Shown: positions 1-8,296 of the stretch, piece after piece
Numbering within the stretch: the stretch's first letter is position 1
Layout: every line of letters starts with the position of its first letter
Virus record (IMG/VR): IMGVR_UViG_3300043409_000409
Span: 1-21,666 of that record
DNA length: 21,666 bases
Source: a virus
Direction: 5' to 3' (one strand)
Notes under the pieces: generated by a model
Database searches by the model: none
Seen by the model: only the letters and a program-made list of their open reading frames with translations
What the model was told of the DNA's origin: nothing
Position numbers and translations under genes: made by a program

Positions 1-1
1 C

Positions 2-1003
2 TCTGTAGCATCTACCTACACACCTACAACTACAGCAGCAATTGCTACTACTAATAACATATCCGTACCTCGTGGTTCTATTACAACATCTGCTGACGCA
101 ACTATTAATGGACTAACAGTAGGTAAAGGTGGTGGCAATATAGCCACAAATACAGCTTTAGGAGTTACTGCTGCTTCTGCTATTACTACTGGAGCACAAA
201 ATACATTACTAGGTAATAATGCTGGCTTCACAGGCACTAACAATCTCACTACTGGCTCTAACAACATCATCATAGGTTATAACGCTGCTGCATCATCAGC
301 AACTGTGTCTAATGAGGTAACAATAGGTAATAGCTCTATTACAAGTACAAGATTACGAGGTGATATTACAATCAACACGGGGGCACTGTTCCCGCGCATT
401 TATATTGGAGGAACTAGCACTTCAGTTGCTGGTGTATTTAATAGAGTGGCTGCTGGTGGTGAGATTTACTTCGGTGAAGATGCAGATACAGCAGGGGTAT
501 CTTTCAGGGGGTCGGCTGGGTTAACCTCCTCGTCAGCCAAGCTTGGCACATTGTTTACAGGGGCGTTTGTACAGAACATGGGCGCCAACACGGGAAATAA
601 TACTGTTAGAGTTTCTTTAGGTCCGCACAGTGGGCACACCAAGCTCACCTCTCCCTATATTGAATCTGGTAATCTTTCGTTAAATGGCGGTTATTTGGCT
701 TTTGGAACACATAACGACACATCTCTAATTGAAAGAGTTAGAATCACAAAAGATGGCAACTTTTTCATCGGCAACACCGCAGCCGTATCAGGAGCAAAGC
801 TAGAAGTAACTGGGGCGATTAGTGCGACAACAACAATAGCAACAGGCAGTTACACCGTAGCAACTTTACCAGCAGCAGGAACAGCAGGTCGTAGAGCTTA
901 TGTTACAGATGCAACAGCACCTACATACTTAGGAGCTTTAACAGGGGGCGGTGCAGTAGTTTGCCCAGTATTTGATAACGGAACAGCTTGGGTATCAGCT
1001 TAA
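2..1003 (+). CDS. Tail fibre protein, C-terminal part (5' end outside window)
   Basis: The reading frame is open from the first bases of the window to the stop at 1003, giving 333 residues with no start visible; a GTG at 305 is internal and should not be taken as the start. The first ~100 residues are Thr/Ser/Ala-rich and contain GxxNxxLGxxAG and TGSNNIIIGYNA units, a pattern typical of trimeric beta-helical shafts of phage fibres and related adhesins. The last ~50 residues (TLPAAGTAGRRAYVTDA to the terminal GTAWVSA) look like a small globular tip module shared by many tail fibres. It probably binds the host surface. It heads the rightward tail gene run, and the next gene follows after 14 bases with a clear AAGGAG site. 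Fibre identity is from composition and motifs; the receptor is unknown. Confidence 0.8.
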   Translation, partial: SVASTYTPTTTAAIATTNNISVPRGSITTSADATINGLTVGKGGGNIATNTALGVTAASAITTGAQNTLLGNNAGFTGTNNLTTGSNNIIIGYNAAASSATVSNEVTIGNSSITSTRLRGDITINTGALFPRIYIGGTSTSVAGVFNRVAAGGEIYFGEDADTAGVSFRGSAGLTSSSAKLGTLFTGAFVQNMGANTGNNTVRVSLGPHSGHTKLTSPYIESGNLSLNGGYLAFGTHNDTSLIERVRITKDGNFFIGNTAAVSGAKLEVTGAISATTTIATGSYTVATLPAAGTAGRRAYVTDATAPTYLGALTGGGAVVCPVFDNGTAWVSA

Positions 1004-1017
1004 TTAAGGAGCAATAA

Positions 1018-1395
1018 ATGGCAATTATATATTCATGGTCAGTAACATCTATGTACACTCTACCTGAAGTAGAAGGTGAAACAGATGTCGTAGTATTAGC
1101 ACAATGGGCAGTATCAGGCACAGATGGCACATACTCAGAAACATTAGGTAGCAACTCAACACAATTCACTATCTCGGCTGACGACCCTGACTTCACACCA
1201 TATGCTAAACTTACAGAAGAACAAGTCATAGGTTGGATACAAAGCGTATTAGGCAAAGATGGTGTAGCAAGTTATGAAGCTACAATTGCAGGAAGTATAG
1301 ACTCACAAGCTAACCCACCTGTCACACCTAGCGAACAAGCACTTCCTTGGGTAGAGCCAGTTGTAAAAGAAGAACCAATTAGCGAAGTAGTGTAA
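1018..1395 (+). CDS. Small conserved phage tail-associated protein
   Basis: A 125-residue protein preceded by AAGGAG seven bases before the ATG. It begins with a short beta-rich segment (YSWSVTSMYTLPE), has a TVSGTDG-type middle (AVSGTDGTYSETLG) and a helical segment LTEEQVIGWIQSVLGKDGV, and ends in a Pro/Glu-rich tail. This arrangement is familiar from short proteins next to tail fibres in marine and freshwater phages (I believe the DUF7936 group, from memory). Its place between two fibre-type genes suggests a fibre-associated structural or assembly role, but no enzymatic motif is visible and the function is unknown. Confidence 0.6.
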   Translation: MAIIYSWSVTSMYTLPEVEGETDVVVLAQWAVSGTDGTYSETLGSNSTQFTISADDPDFTPYAKLTEEQVIGWIQSVLGKDGVASYEATIAGSIDSQANPPVTPSEQALPWVEPVVKEEPISEVV

Positions 1396-1397
1396 TA

Positions 1398-1877
1398 ATG
1401 TTAGGCTTTAGTGCCATATCTGAAGCACCTATAAGTGCGTTAGGTTATGAAGACCCAGCCTTTCGTGCATCTGCACAAGTAAACGGTTATGCCTATGTAA
1501 CTGCTAACGCTTCTAAAATCATTTCATTTAGCGGCTCTATAAATGGTGTTGCTAATGTTACAGCTAATGGTAATCGTGTTATTTCATTTAGTGGTGCTAT
1601 TAACGGTCTTGCTTCAGTTACAGCATTAGGTAATGTTAATTATTCAAGCAATGGTACAATCAATGGTTATGCTTACGTTACAGCACTAGGCAATGCAAAT
1701 TATAGTGGCAATGGCTTTATAAATGCAAATGCAACTATTACAGCAAAAGGAGTTATTGTTGGTGAAGGATGGACACCAATTACTCCAGGCGGAGAAACAT
1801 GGACAGATATAACACCATCAACAGATATATGGATAGAAGTATCACCAGGTACAGACGTTTGGTTACGTCAGGGATAA
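1398..1877 (+). CDS. Repeat protein of the tail fibre region
   Basis: A 159-residue protein starting two bases after the previous stop; no strong ribosome binding site is visible, so it is probably translationally coupled. Residues 28-118 consist of four complete 20-residue repeats plus a partial fifth, each with the core (V/I)NGxAxVTAxGN followed by a Ser/Gly-rich link. The C-terminal ~35 residues hold a second, 10-residue repeat of the form W-x-x-(I/V)-(T/S)-P (WTPITP, WTDITP, WIEVSP). Such regular beta-strand repeats suggest an extended fibre or a particle decoration protein. It sits among tail fibre genes. Function beyond a structural role cannot be read from the sequence. Confidence 0.6.
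   Translation: MLGFSAISEAPISALGYEDPAFRASAQVNGYAYVTANASKIISFSGSINGVANVTANGNRVISFSGAINGLASVTALGNVNYSSNGTINGYAYVTALGNANYSGNGFINANATITAKGVIVGEGWTPITPGGETWTDITPSTDIWIEVSPGTDVWLRQG
1479..1751 (+). repeat. In-frame tandem repeat, 60-base unit, about 4.5 copies
   Basis: Within the gene at 1398-1877 the encoded 20-residue unit starts at residues 28, 48, 68 and 88, with a partial copy at 108. The DNA copies have diverged but retain similar phrases such as the one encoding ISFSG in units 1 and 2. Codon-level divergence with protein-level conservation points to old duplications kept for structure. Confidence 0.7.
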
Positions 1878-1891
1878 ATTAAGGATAAAAA

Positions 1892-2725
1892 ATGGCAAAA
1901 ACAAAAATTAGTGAATATTCAGCAACGTCAGCAAACAACACAGATATTAGTAATATTAATATTGCTGAAGGATGCTCACCTGCTAACGTAAACAATGCTA
2001 TTAGAACAGTAATGGCACAGCTTAAAGACTTACAAGCAGGCACGTCAGGTGATACTATTCCTGTTACAGCAGGTGGCACAGGCTCTGCTACAGCGAGTGA
2101 TGCTAGAACAGCTTTAAGTGCTGCTAAGTTAGGTGCTAACTCTGACATTACATCTATTACAGGTCTTACTACGCCACTTACAACAGCACAAGGCGGAACA
2201 GGCACAGCTTCTACTACTTTTGCAAGCCTTACTACCAACGTAACAGGTACATTACCTGTAGCAAATGGTGGCACTGGATTAGCAACATTAACAGCCAATA
2301 ATGTTCTTTTAGGTAACGGAACTTCTGCACCATCATTTGTTGCACCAAGCACATCAGGTAATCTTCTTACATCTAATGGCACTACATGGGCAAGTACAGC
2401 TCCTGTTACAGGTATTGGTTCAGGTCAATCTTGGACTAATGTAAGAACCAGTCCAGGAAGAAGTACTGGCACTACTTATACAAATTCTACAGGTAAGCCT
2501 ATTGAAGTGATGGTAGTAATAAATGCAAGTGCTGCAGGAACTGGGTCTACCACATCTACTGTAGTTGTAAATGGAGTAACTATTGGTTCAGCTGTTGCAT
2601 CTGAAAGTAGTGGTTTTTATAATATTCCAACTACATGGTCATTTATTGTACCTGATACACATACATATTCAGTCACTTTATCTACTACTGCTACAGTAAC
2701 ATATACTTGGGCTGAATTAAGATAA
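1892..2725 (+). CDS. Tail fibre / receptor-binding-type protein
   Basis: A 277-residue protein preceded by an AAGGA site. The N-terminus contains AEGCSPANVNNAIRTVMAQ, a helical segment commonly seen at the virion-attachment end of phage fibres. The middle is a chain of low-complexity modules (VTAGGTGSATASDARTAL, LTTAQGGTGTA, LPVANGGTGLATL) typical of fibre shafts. The last ~100 residues are Thr/Ser-rich and beta-predicted and end in VTYTWAELR, possibly a jellyroll-like tip. The stop overlaps the first base of the next ATG (TAATG), indicating coupling to the tail hub gene. A second fibre beside the one at the window start suggests a branched or two-component adhesion device. Confidence 0.7.
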   Translation: MAKTKISEYSATSANNTDISNINIAEGCSPANVNNAIRTVMAQLKDLQAGTSGDTIPVTAGGTGSATASDARTALSAAKLGANSDITSITGLTTPLTTAQGGTGTASTTFASLTTNVTGTLPVANGGTGLATLTANNVLLGNGTSAPSFVAPSTSGNLLTSNGTTWASTAPVTGIGSGQSWTNVRTSPGRSTGTTYTNSTGKPIEVMVVINASAAGTGSTTSTVVVNGVTIGSAVASESSGFYNIPTTWSFIVPDTHTYSVTLSTTATVTYTWAELR

Positions 2726-4560
2726 TGCCCACACAAAGATTACAGTTTAAAGAATGGCTACCTGACCAACCATCTATTTTAGACACAGTATCAGAAGCTA
2801 ATAACGTCATTCCTTTAGCTGTAGGGTATGGTGCATTTAAGTCAGCAGTAAACTATTCAGGTGCTGCATCAGAAGACCTTACTAACTGTTTTGCAACAAA
2901 GTTAGATAGTGACGTTTCTGTATTTGCAGGCGGTCTTACTAAATTATTTAAACTAGACTCATCTACTTTAGCTTTAGATAATGTTGGTAAAAGTGCATCA
3001 CGAACAATAACTAACGTAGCACTAACATCTAACGTAGCTACTATCACTACTGCTTCTGCTCATGGCTATAGCATAAATGATGTTGTAACAGTAGACGCAA
3101 GTAATAACGTATTTGATGGTAGTTATACTATTACTAGCGTTCCTACTTCTACTACTTTTACTTACGCTAAAGTCAACGCAGATATTCCAAGTGCTGCTGC
3201 TACAGGAACAGTTATAGGAAGTGATTATACAGGCACATATAGATGGCAATTCTTACAATTTGGTAGTTATGCACTAGCCACTAATGGTTCTAACAAAGTG
3301 CAGTATTACGATACAAACGCATCTTTTTATTTTGGTGACTTAGCTGCATCTGCTCCTATTGCAAAATATATAACAGTAGTTCGTGATTTCGTAGTGTGTG
3401 CAAATATAGGTGGAGGCACAAATCCATCAAAAGTGCAATGGTCAGATATAAACGACCCAACAGACTGGACAGCAGGCGGTGCATCACAAAGTGACTTCCA
3501 AGAAATTCCAGATGGCGGGGATATAACTCAAATCGTTGGTGGCGAATATGGTTTAGTATTCCTAGAAAAAACTATTGTTAGAATGTCTTATATTGGCTCA
3601 CCATTATTCTTTCAGTTTGACACTATCTCACGTAATGTAGGATGTATAGAAGGTGGCTCTGTAGCTCAATATGGTGGCGTAACATATTTCTTATCAGATG
3701 ACGGATTTTATTCATGTAACGGTCAACAAATTACTGGTATTGGTGCAGAAAAGGTAGATAGATACTTTTTTAACAACGCTAACATTGGCGATATTGATAC
3801 TATATCAGCAGCAGTAGACCCAGAACGTAATCTTGTGATTTGGGATTACACAACAGTTTCAGGTAACAGAGCATTACTTATCTATAACTTTGAAACGCAA
3901 AAATGGTGTGAAGCTGATACAGATGTAGATTATCTTTCTACCCTTGCCACTACAGGCGTATCACTAGATGGTATAGATACTGCATATAACGTAACAGCAG
4001 GTTCTTTTGTAGCCACAAAACAATATACGATTAGAAGTATAGGCACAACAGACTTTACAGCTATAGGTGCAGTTGCTAATACAGTAGGTGTATTATTTAC
4101 AGCTACAGGTGTAGGCTCAGGCACAGGTGTAGCTATTGATATGGCAGCATCAGCAACCGCACTTAAGACTGTAGACACTCTTACTACTACACTAGATGAC
4201 AGACTATATAAAGGTGGTAAATTCCTATTTGGTGGTGTTCGTGATACTAAAATTATCACATTTACAGGATTACCAGCTACAGCAACTATCACTACAAACG
4301 ACCTAGAATACGGTTATAACTCTGTGCTTACCCTTATCAGACCTTCTGTAGATAATGGCTCTGCGGACGTTTCTGTGGCTTCTAGGCGTATGTTAGACGA
4401 TACTCTTACATACTCAACTGCTGTATCAGCAAGTCAAGAAGATAGATGTGCTGTAAGAAGTGCAGGTCGTTATCACAGAGTAAGTCTTACCCCAACTGGT
4501 GCAGACTGGTTATCAGCTATTGGCATGGATTTGGATTATTCTACACAAGGTACTAGATAA
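2725..4560 (+). CDS. P22 gp10-like tail hub / stabilisation protein
   Basis: A 611-residue protein. Motifs running through it (YRWQFLQFGSYALATNG at ~172, VQWSDINDPTDW at ~243, FLSDDGFYSCNG at ~330, a core rich in beta blades, and a C-terminal RYHRVSLTPTGADW) match the tail hub that closes the head-tail channel in P22-like podoviruses (gp10). Two regions look like inserted modules: about residues 94-166 (an Ig-like VATITTASAHGYSINDVVTV unit) and about 419-471 (YTIRSIGTTDFTAIGA and following). Both module types recur in unrelated phage tail proteins. It overlaps the next gene by one base (TAATG). Assignment rests on remembered family features and gene order, not on a search. Confidence 0.65.
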   Translation: MPTQRLQFKEWLPDQPSILDTVSEANNVIPLAVGYGAFKSAVNYSGAASEDLTNCFATKLDSDVSVFAGGLTKLFKLDSSTLALDNVGKSASRTITNVALTSNVATITTASAHGYSINDVVTVDASNNVFDGSYTITSVPTSTTFTYAKVNADIPSAAATGTVIGSDYTGTYRWQFLQFGSYALATNGSNKVQYYDTNASFYFGDLAASAPIAKYITVVRDFVVCANIGGGTNPSKVQWSDINDPTDWTAGGASQSDFQEIPDGGDITQIVGGEYGLVFLEKTIVRMSYIGSPLFFQFDTISRNVGCIEGGSVAQYGGVTYFLSDDGFYSCNGQQITGIGAEKVDRYFFNNANIGDIDTISAAVDPERNLVIWDYTTVSGNRALLIYNFETQKWCEADTDVDYLSTLATTGVSLDGIDTAYNVTAGSFVATKQYTIRSIGTTDFTAIGAVANTVGVLFTATGVGSGTGVAIDMAASATALKTVDTLTTTLDDRLYKGGKFLFGGVRDTKIITFTGLPATATITTNDLEYGYNSVLTLIRPSVDNGSADVSVASRRMLDDTLTYSTAVSASQEDRCAVRSAGRYHRVSLTPTGADWLSAIGMDLDYSTQGTR

Positions 4561-4877
4561 TGGCTCGTAGTGATATGTACCGTAAACTACCTTGGACAGG
4601 TGGTGACCCTAGAAGTATAGCAGAAATTGTAAACAACCTTGTAGAAGGTAAGTCTAATAATACAGGCTCATTCTCAACTACTATTAGCACTACAACTACT
4701 ACGCTTAGTGATGAACGTATAGGCTTTAACTCAGTTATTTTATTTATGCCATTAGACCATCTTTCATCTCAAGAACTTAAAGATATTTACTTTACTAGCT
4801 TTGCACAAGGTTCTTGCACAGTTAATCATGGAAGTCATGCAGTCGCAAGGAACTATCGTTATATAATAGTAGGATGA
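4560..4877 (+). CDS. Small phage structural protein, unknown function
   Basis: A 105-residue protein directly coupled to the hub gene upstream. It starts with a basic segment (MARSDMYRKLPW), has a Ser/Thr-rich stretch STTISTTTTTLSDERIG, and a C-terminal part with ILFMPLD and CTVNHGSHAVARNYRYIIVG, which suggests a small beta sandwich. Similar short proteins sit beside gp10-type hubs in aquatic podoviruses. A virion role is inferred from position only. The stop overlaps the next ATG by four bases (ATGA). Confidence 0.6.
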   Translation: MARSDMYRKLPWTGGDPRSIAEIVNNLVEGKSNNTGSFSTTISTTTTTLSDERIGFNSVILFMPLDHLSSQELKDIYFTSFAQGSCTVNHGSHAVARNYRYIIVG

Positions 4878-5272
4878 TATTACACTACATACCTAAAGAC
4901 CAGTTACGAGAACATTGGGATTATGTTAAACATGGTCTTGAGTTAGTTCGTGCTAAAGGTCACATGGAATGGATAATAGAAGATGTCTATTGTGATTGTT
5001 ACGAAAATAGGTCTATGTTATTTCTAGGTCTAGTGGATAACAAACCAGTAGGATTTGTAGTGCTTCAACCTATAGGTAATACACTTCATGTGTGGGCTAC
5101 ATGGTCAACACTTAATGATGAAACATTATTCTATCAAGCATGGCAAGAAATACAAGCAATAGCAAAACAAGGCGGTAAGTCTAGGGTTACATTTTCATCT
5201 CAGCGTAAAGGTTGGGAACGCAAAGCTAGGGCATTAGGATTTAAACCACAAACATGGGAATTTATACTTTAA
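4874..5272 (+). CDS. GNAT-like N-acetyltransferase family protein
   Basis: A 132-residue protein. The central beta strands (MLFLGLVDNKPVGFVVLQPIGNTLHVWATW, read in segments) and the end RKGWERKARALGFKP resemble a minimal GNAT fold, in which the last part carries the helix and strand that follow the acetyl-CoA site. The classical Q/R-x-x-G-x-G/A loop is not clearly present, so catalytic activity is uncertain. Related short GNAT-like proteins are common in the tail or ejection region of phages, where their role (virion modification or a structural use of the fold) is unknown. It overlaps the upstream gene by four bases. Confidence 0.6.
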   Translation: MILHYIPKDQLREHWDYVKHGLELVRAKGHMEWIIEDVYCDCYENRSMLFLGLVDNKPVGFVVLQPIGNTLHVWATWSTLNDETLFYQAWQEIQAIAKQGGKSRVTFSSQRKGWERKARALGFKPQTWEFIL

Positions 5273-5282
5273 GGAAAGCAAT

Positions 5283-6404
5283 ATGAAATTATCTAACGCA
5301 TTTAAAATACTTAATCCAATTTGGATTATGGATAACTTTTTAACATTTTATGGTGGTGGTGGCGCTCCAACTAACTCTACGACTACAACTGGCATTGACC
5401 CATCTGTAAGACCTTATGTTACATGGGGACTAGAGCAAGCTAAAAACTTATACTCACAACCAGGTCCTGCATATTTTCCTGGTCAAACTTATGTAGGTCC
5501 ATCTGGACAAACTACATCAGCTTTAGGTTCAGCAGAACAAATTGCTAGAGGTGGTAATCCCTTATTGCAAGGTGCTTTACAACAACAACAAGATGTTATT
5601 GGTGGTCAATACTTACAAAACAATCCTTACTTTAACCAAGCTATGCAAGGTGCTGCACAAGGTGCTACACAAAACTACAATGATGCTATTAAAGCTGCAC
5701 AAGGCAGTGCTTCTATGGCTGGTCGTTATGGCTCTGGTGCATCTGCTGATATTCAAAACAGAGCAGCGAATACTTTAGCTTCAACACTTGCCAATAAATA
5801 TGGTGAACTTAGTTATCAGAACTATGCGAATGAACGTGCTATGCAAAACCAAGCAGCACAAAATGCACCTGGTTTATCTCAAGCACGTTACCAAGATGCT
5901 AACCAATTATTAAACTTAGGTCAAATTGGTGAAGGTTATCAAGAAAAAGCATTACAAGGTGATATTTCTAAATATAACTACGAACAAAACTTACCGTATC
6001 AACAACTTCAAAACTATGCTTCACTTATTCAAGGCACTCCAATGGGTCAAACATCTACTACCCAATCATCCGGTGGTGGCAAGATAGTTTGTACCGCTAT
6101 GAACGGTGAATATGGCTTTGGTAGTTTCCGTAACGCTATCTGGTTAGCTCAATCTAAAGACTTAGACCCTGCATACGAAAAAGGTTATCACACTCTATTC
6201 TTACCATTAGTAACCTATGCTTACAAGAGTGGTAAAAAGAACCCTCTACAACGCATTTTAAGGGGTGTTTTAGAGCATATCGCAAGACATAGGACTGCTG
6301 ATATATGGAAACAAAAAAGAGGTAAAACTAGAGACAATTTAGGCATGATTTATCGTGCTATCTTAGAACCTATTTGTTATGTAGTAGGAAAGGTAGGCAG
6401 ATAA
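5283..6404 (+). CDS. Probable internal virion / ejection protein
   Basis: A 373-residue protein preceded by AAGGAAAG. After a short N-terminal segment there is a Gly-rich hinge (YGGGGAP), then about 220 residues rich in Gln, Ala, Asn and Tyr (for example GALQQQQDVIGG, NYNDAIKAAQGSASMAGRYGSG), mostly helical. A second domain after residue ~265 starts at KIVCTAMNGEYGFGSFRNAIWL and ends in a basic helical region (RILRGVLEHIARHRTADIWKQ). Two-part proteins like this recur after the hub gene in aquatic phages and are usually taken as DNA ejection or virion lumen proteins. An alternative start at 5328 (MDNFLTFYGG) lacks a better binding site, so 5283 is kept. Confidence 0.6.
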   Translation: MKLSNAFKILNPIWIMDNFLTFYGGGGAPTNSTTTTGIDPSVRPYVTWGLEQAKNLYSQPGPAYFPGQTYVGPSGQTTSALGSAEQIARGGNPLLQGALQQQQDVIGGQYLQNNPYFNQAMQGAAQGATQNYNDAIKAAQGSASMAGRYGSGASADIQNRAANTLASTLANKYGELSYQNYANERAMQNQAAQNAPGLSQARYQDANQLLNLGQIGEGYQEKALQGDISKYNYEQNLPYQQLQNYASLIQGTPMGQTSTTQSSGGGKIVCTAMNGEYGFGSFRNAIWLAQSKDLDPAYEKGYHTLFLPLVTYAYKSGKKNPLQRILRGVLEHIARHRTADIWKQKRGKTRDNLGMIYRAILEPICYVVGKVGR

Positions 6405-6973
6405 TGTCAGACCCAATAACAGCAGCAATGATAGGTGCAGGTTTAAGCGGTGGTACATCTTTACTTAGAGGCAAAAGTTTAGGTAAATCATTAAAAAGTG
6501 CAGCCATAGGTGGTGCATTAGGCGGTGCTGGTGGTTATCTAGGTGGAGCTATGAGTGGTGCAGGAGCAGCAACAGGTGCAGCAGCTCCAGGCACTATTGG
6601 CACAGAACTTGTATTCAACCCAGCCACAGGTACATATTTAAACCCTGCATATTTTGCAGGAGCAACTTCTAGCATGCCATTATACACAGGTGCTGGAAGT
6701 GCATTATCACAATTAGGCACAGGCTTAGGTTCTTTAGGTAGTGAAATAAATACAGGTCTTGGTAATTTAGGCGGTTCAGCTTTAGAATCAATGAAAGCTA
6801 ATCCATTACAAACAGCAGGTTTAGGAATGAATATTTATAGTGGATTAAATGCACAACCACAAGAAGCACCACCACCTCAATTAGGTATTATTAGACCACA
6901 ACAATCAGGTCAATACAACCCTGTATTAAATGCAATGCTACAAAAACGCAACCCATATTCATTATTAGGATAA
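6404..6973 (+). CDS. Gly/Ala-rich probable ejection protein
   Basis: A 189-residue protein whose start is set at the ATG at 6404, which overlaps the upstream stop (TAATG) and has AAGG upstream; a longer in-frame start at 6374 would lie inside the previous gene. The first ~70 residues hold Gly/Ala-rich segments with GxxxG spacing (MIGAGLSGGTS, GGALGGAGGYLGGAMSG), compatible with a membrane-inserting helical hairpin. The C-terminal half is Gly/Gln/Pro-rich and ends in a polar tail. In P22-like phages, proteins of this character are injected and help form a channel across the cell envelope. The role is inferred from composition and location. Confidence 0.55.
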   Translation: MSDPITAAMIGAGLSGGTSLLRGKSLGKSLKSAAIGGALGGAGGYLGGAMSGAGAATGAAAPGTIGTELVFNPATGTYLNPAYFAGATSSMPLYTGAGSALSQLGTGLGSLGSEINTGLGNLGGSALESMKANPLQTAGLGMNIYSGLNAQPQEAPPPQLGIIRPQQSGQYNPVLNAMLQKRNPYSLLG

Positions 6974-6976
6974 ATC

Positions 6977-8296
6977 ATGGCATTATTTGATAACAACCCA
7001 TTACAATCATTATATGCACCAGTACAGTCTGGACTTGGTAATTTATTTGACGGAATGAGTGTATTTGGCACTAGCATACCATCAGGAATTTTAGATACTG
7101 CTCAAGAAGACAAATTAAGAAAGCAAGCATTATTACAAGGCTTATTAGGAACTGCTGCAACGTATTTAGCTACTCCTAAAAACTTAAACACAGGAAGTGC
7201 ATTACCATATCTAGGAAAAGCATTTTTAGGTGGTATGGGAGCTTCTCAAGATGTAATAGATAGAGGATTAAACAACGCTTACAGACAAAAACTTTTAGCT
7301 GGTAAAGAAGATAATATTAGAACGTATGAAAAAGATAGACAAAAAATTACAGAGCAATTTGATCCAAAAACAAAAACATGGACTCCACTAGGTATTAGTC
7401 CAGTAGATGCTCCAAAAGATGCAGATTCTTTTGGCACAGGAGTAGAAGGCTCATCTCTTAATTTATTGGCTAGAGGATCTCAAAATACACCAGAAGGTGA
7501 AGCAATAAGAAAAACAACTAAATATGCACTTGCTTTCAGAAATCAAACAACACCAAAATATGTAGATCAAGTAAGAATGGATGAAAATGGAAATGAATAT
7601 TATGTACGTGTTCAACTTCCAGCAGCTAAATTACCGCCGAATATATTGGAGCCCATATATGGTGAAGAAGGTGTTACAACTCAACCAGTTGATATGACTC
7701 AACCACAAATTACTACAAAACCTGGTCAAGTTACACAACCAACACAACCAACACAAACAAACACTACTGTACCACCAAACATTAAGAAATTTGGTCAAAC
7801 TAAACAAGACATATTTAAACAAGAACAAGATTTACGTAAACAATACCAAGATACTCCTGAAGTTAAAAATTTTGGTGACGTTCGTTCTGCTTATAATATT
7901 ATTAATAAATCTTTAAATAATGCTTCTCCAGCAGGTGATTTAGCAGGTGCTACTAAATTTATGAAATTACTTGATCCTACTTCTGTTGTTAGAGATACAG
8001 AGTTAAGATTGGCAATGGAAGCTACTGGTGTAGTAGATAGAGCGCAAAATTATTTTAATATGCTTGCTACTGGTCAAAAATTAAATCCAACACAAAGACA
8101 AGATTTTTTAAATGTAGCAAATAAGCTATATCAAGCTGCTGAAGAGGTTAAAAATAAATATGATGTGCAATATGCAGAAATTGCTAAAACAAATAAACTT
8201 GATCCTTCTAAAGTTATTATGGGCTATAAAGAAAAAACACCATCATCACAAGTAAGAAATAAAGCAGATATTCTTAAAGAATACGGAGTTGAATAA
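6977..8296 (+). CDS. Large probable ejection/internal virion protein
   Basis: A 439-residue protein. The N-terminal ~90 residues are hydrophobic and Gly-rich (LLQGLLGTAATYLATP, LGGMGASQDV), followed by a charged helical region, then a Pro/Gln/Thr-rich linker around residues 245-270 (QPTQPTQTNTTVPPNIKK) and a C-terminal helical domain with QDLRKQYQDTPEVKNFGDVR and a long amphipathic segment near 370-410. No catalytic motif is apparent. It lies between two other presumed ejection proteins and its stop overlaps the next ATG by one base. The linker-plus-helical-domain layout fits a protein that must unfold and pass through the tail. Confidence 0.55.
   Translation: MALFDNNPLQSLYAPVQSGLGNLFDGMSVFGTSIPSGILDTAQEDKLRKQALLQGLLGTAATYLATPKNLNTGSALPYLGKAFLGGMGASQDVIDRGLNNAYRQKLLAGKEDNIRTYEKDRQKITEQFDPKTKTWTPLGISPVDAPKDADSFGTGVEGSSLNLLARGSQNTPEGEAIRKTTKYALAFRNQTTPKYVDQVRMDENGNEYYVRVQLPAAKLPPNILEPIYGEEGVTTQPVDMTQPQITTKPGQVTQPTQPTQTNTTVPPNIKKFGQTKQDIFKQEQDLRKQYQDTPEVKNFGDVRSAYNIINKSLNNASPAGDLAGATKFMKLLDPTSVVRDTELRLAMEATGVVDRAQNYFNMLATGQKLNPTQRQDFLNVANKLYQAAEEVKNKYDVQYAEIAKTNKLDPSKVIMGYKEKTPSSQVRNKADILKEYGVE

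Noticed and set aside
16-273. Leftward frame opposite the tail fibre gene
   Set aside because: It mirrors a continuous fibre coding frame with strong family features; the translated product is only Val/Ala/Pro low complexity from the reversed Thr/Ala-rich codons and has no binding site.
1879-2382. Leftward frame of 167 codons opposite the second fibre gene
   Set aside because: Long only because the fibre sequence is repetitive and lacks reverse-strand stops; composition is Val/Pro/Ala-rich and it lacks a start signal.
3930-4292. Leftward frame opposite the tail hub gene
   Set aside because: Same reason: it coincides with the Thr/Ala-rich inserted module of the hub, with no homology phrases and no ribosome binding site.
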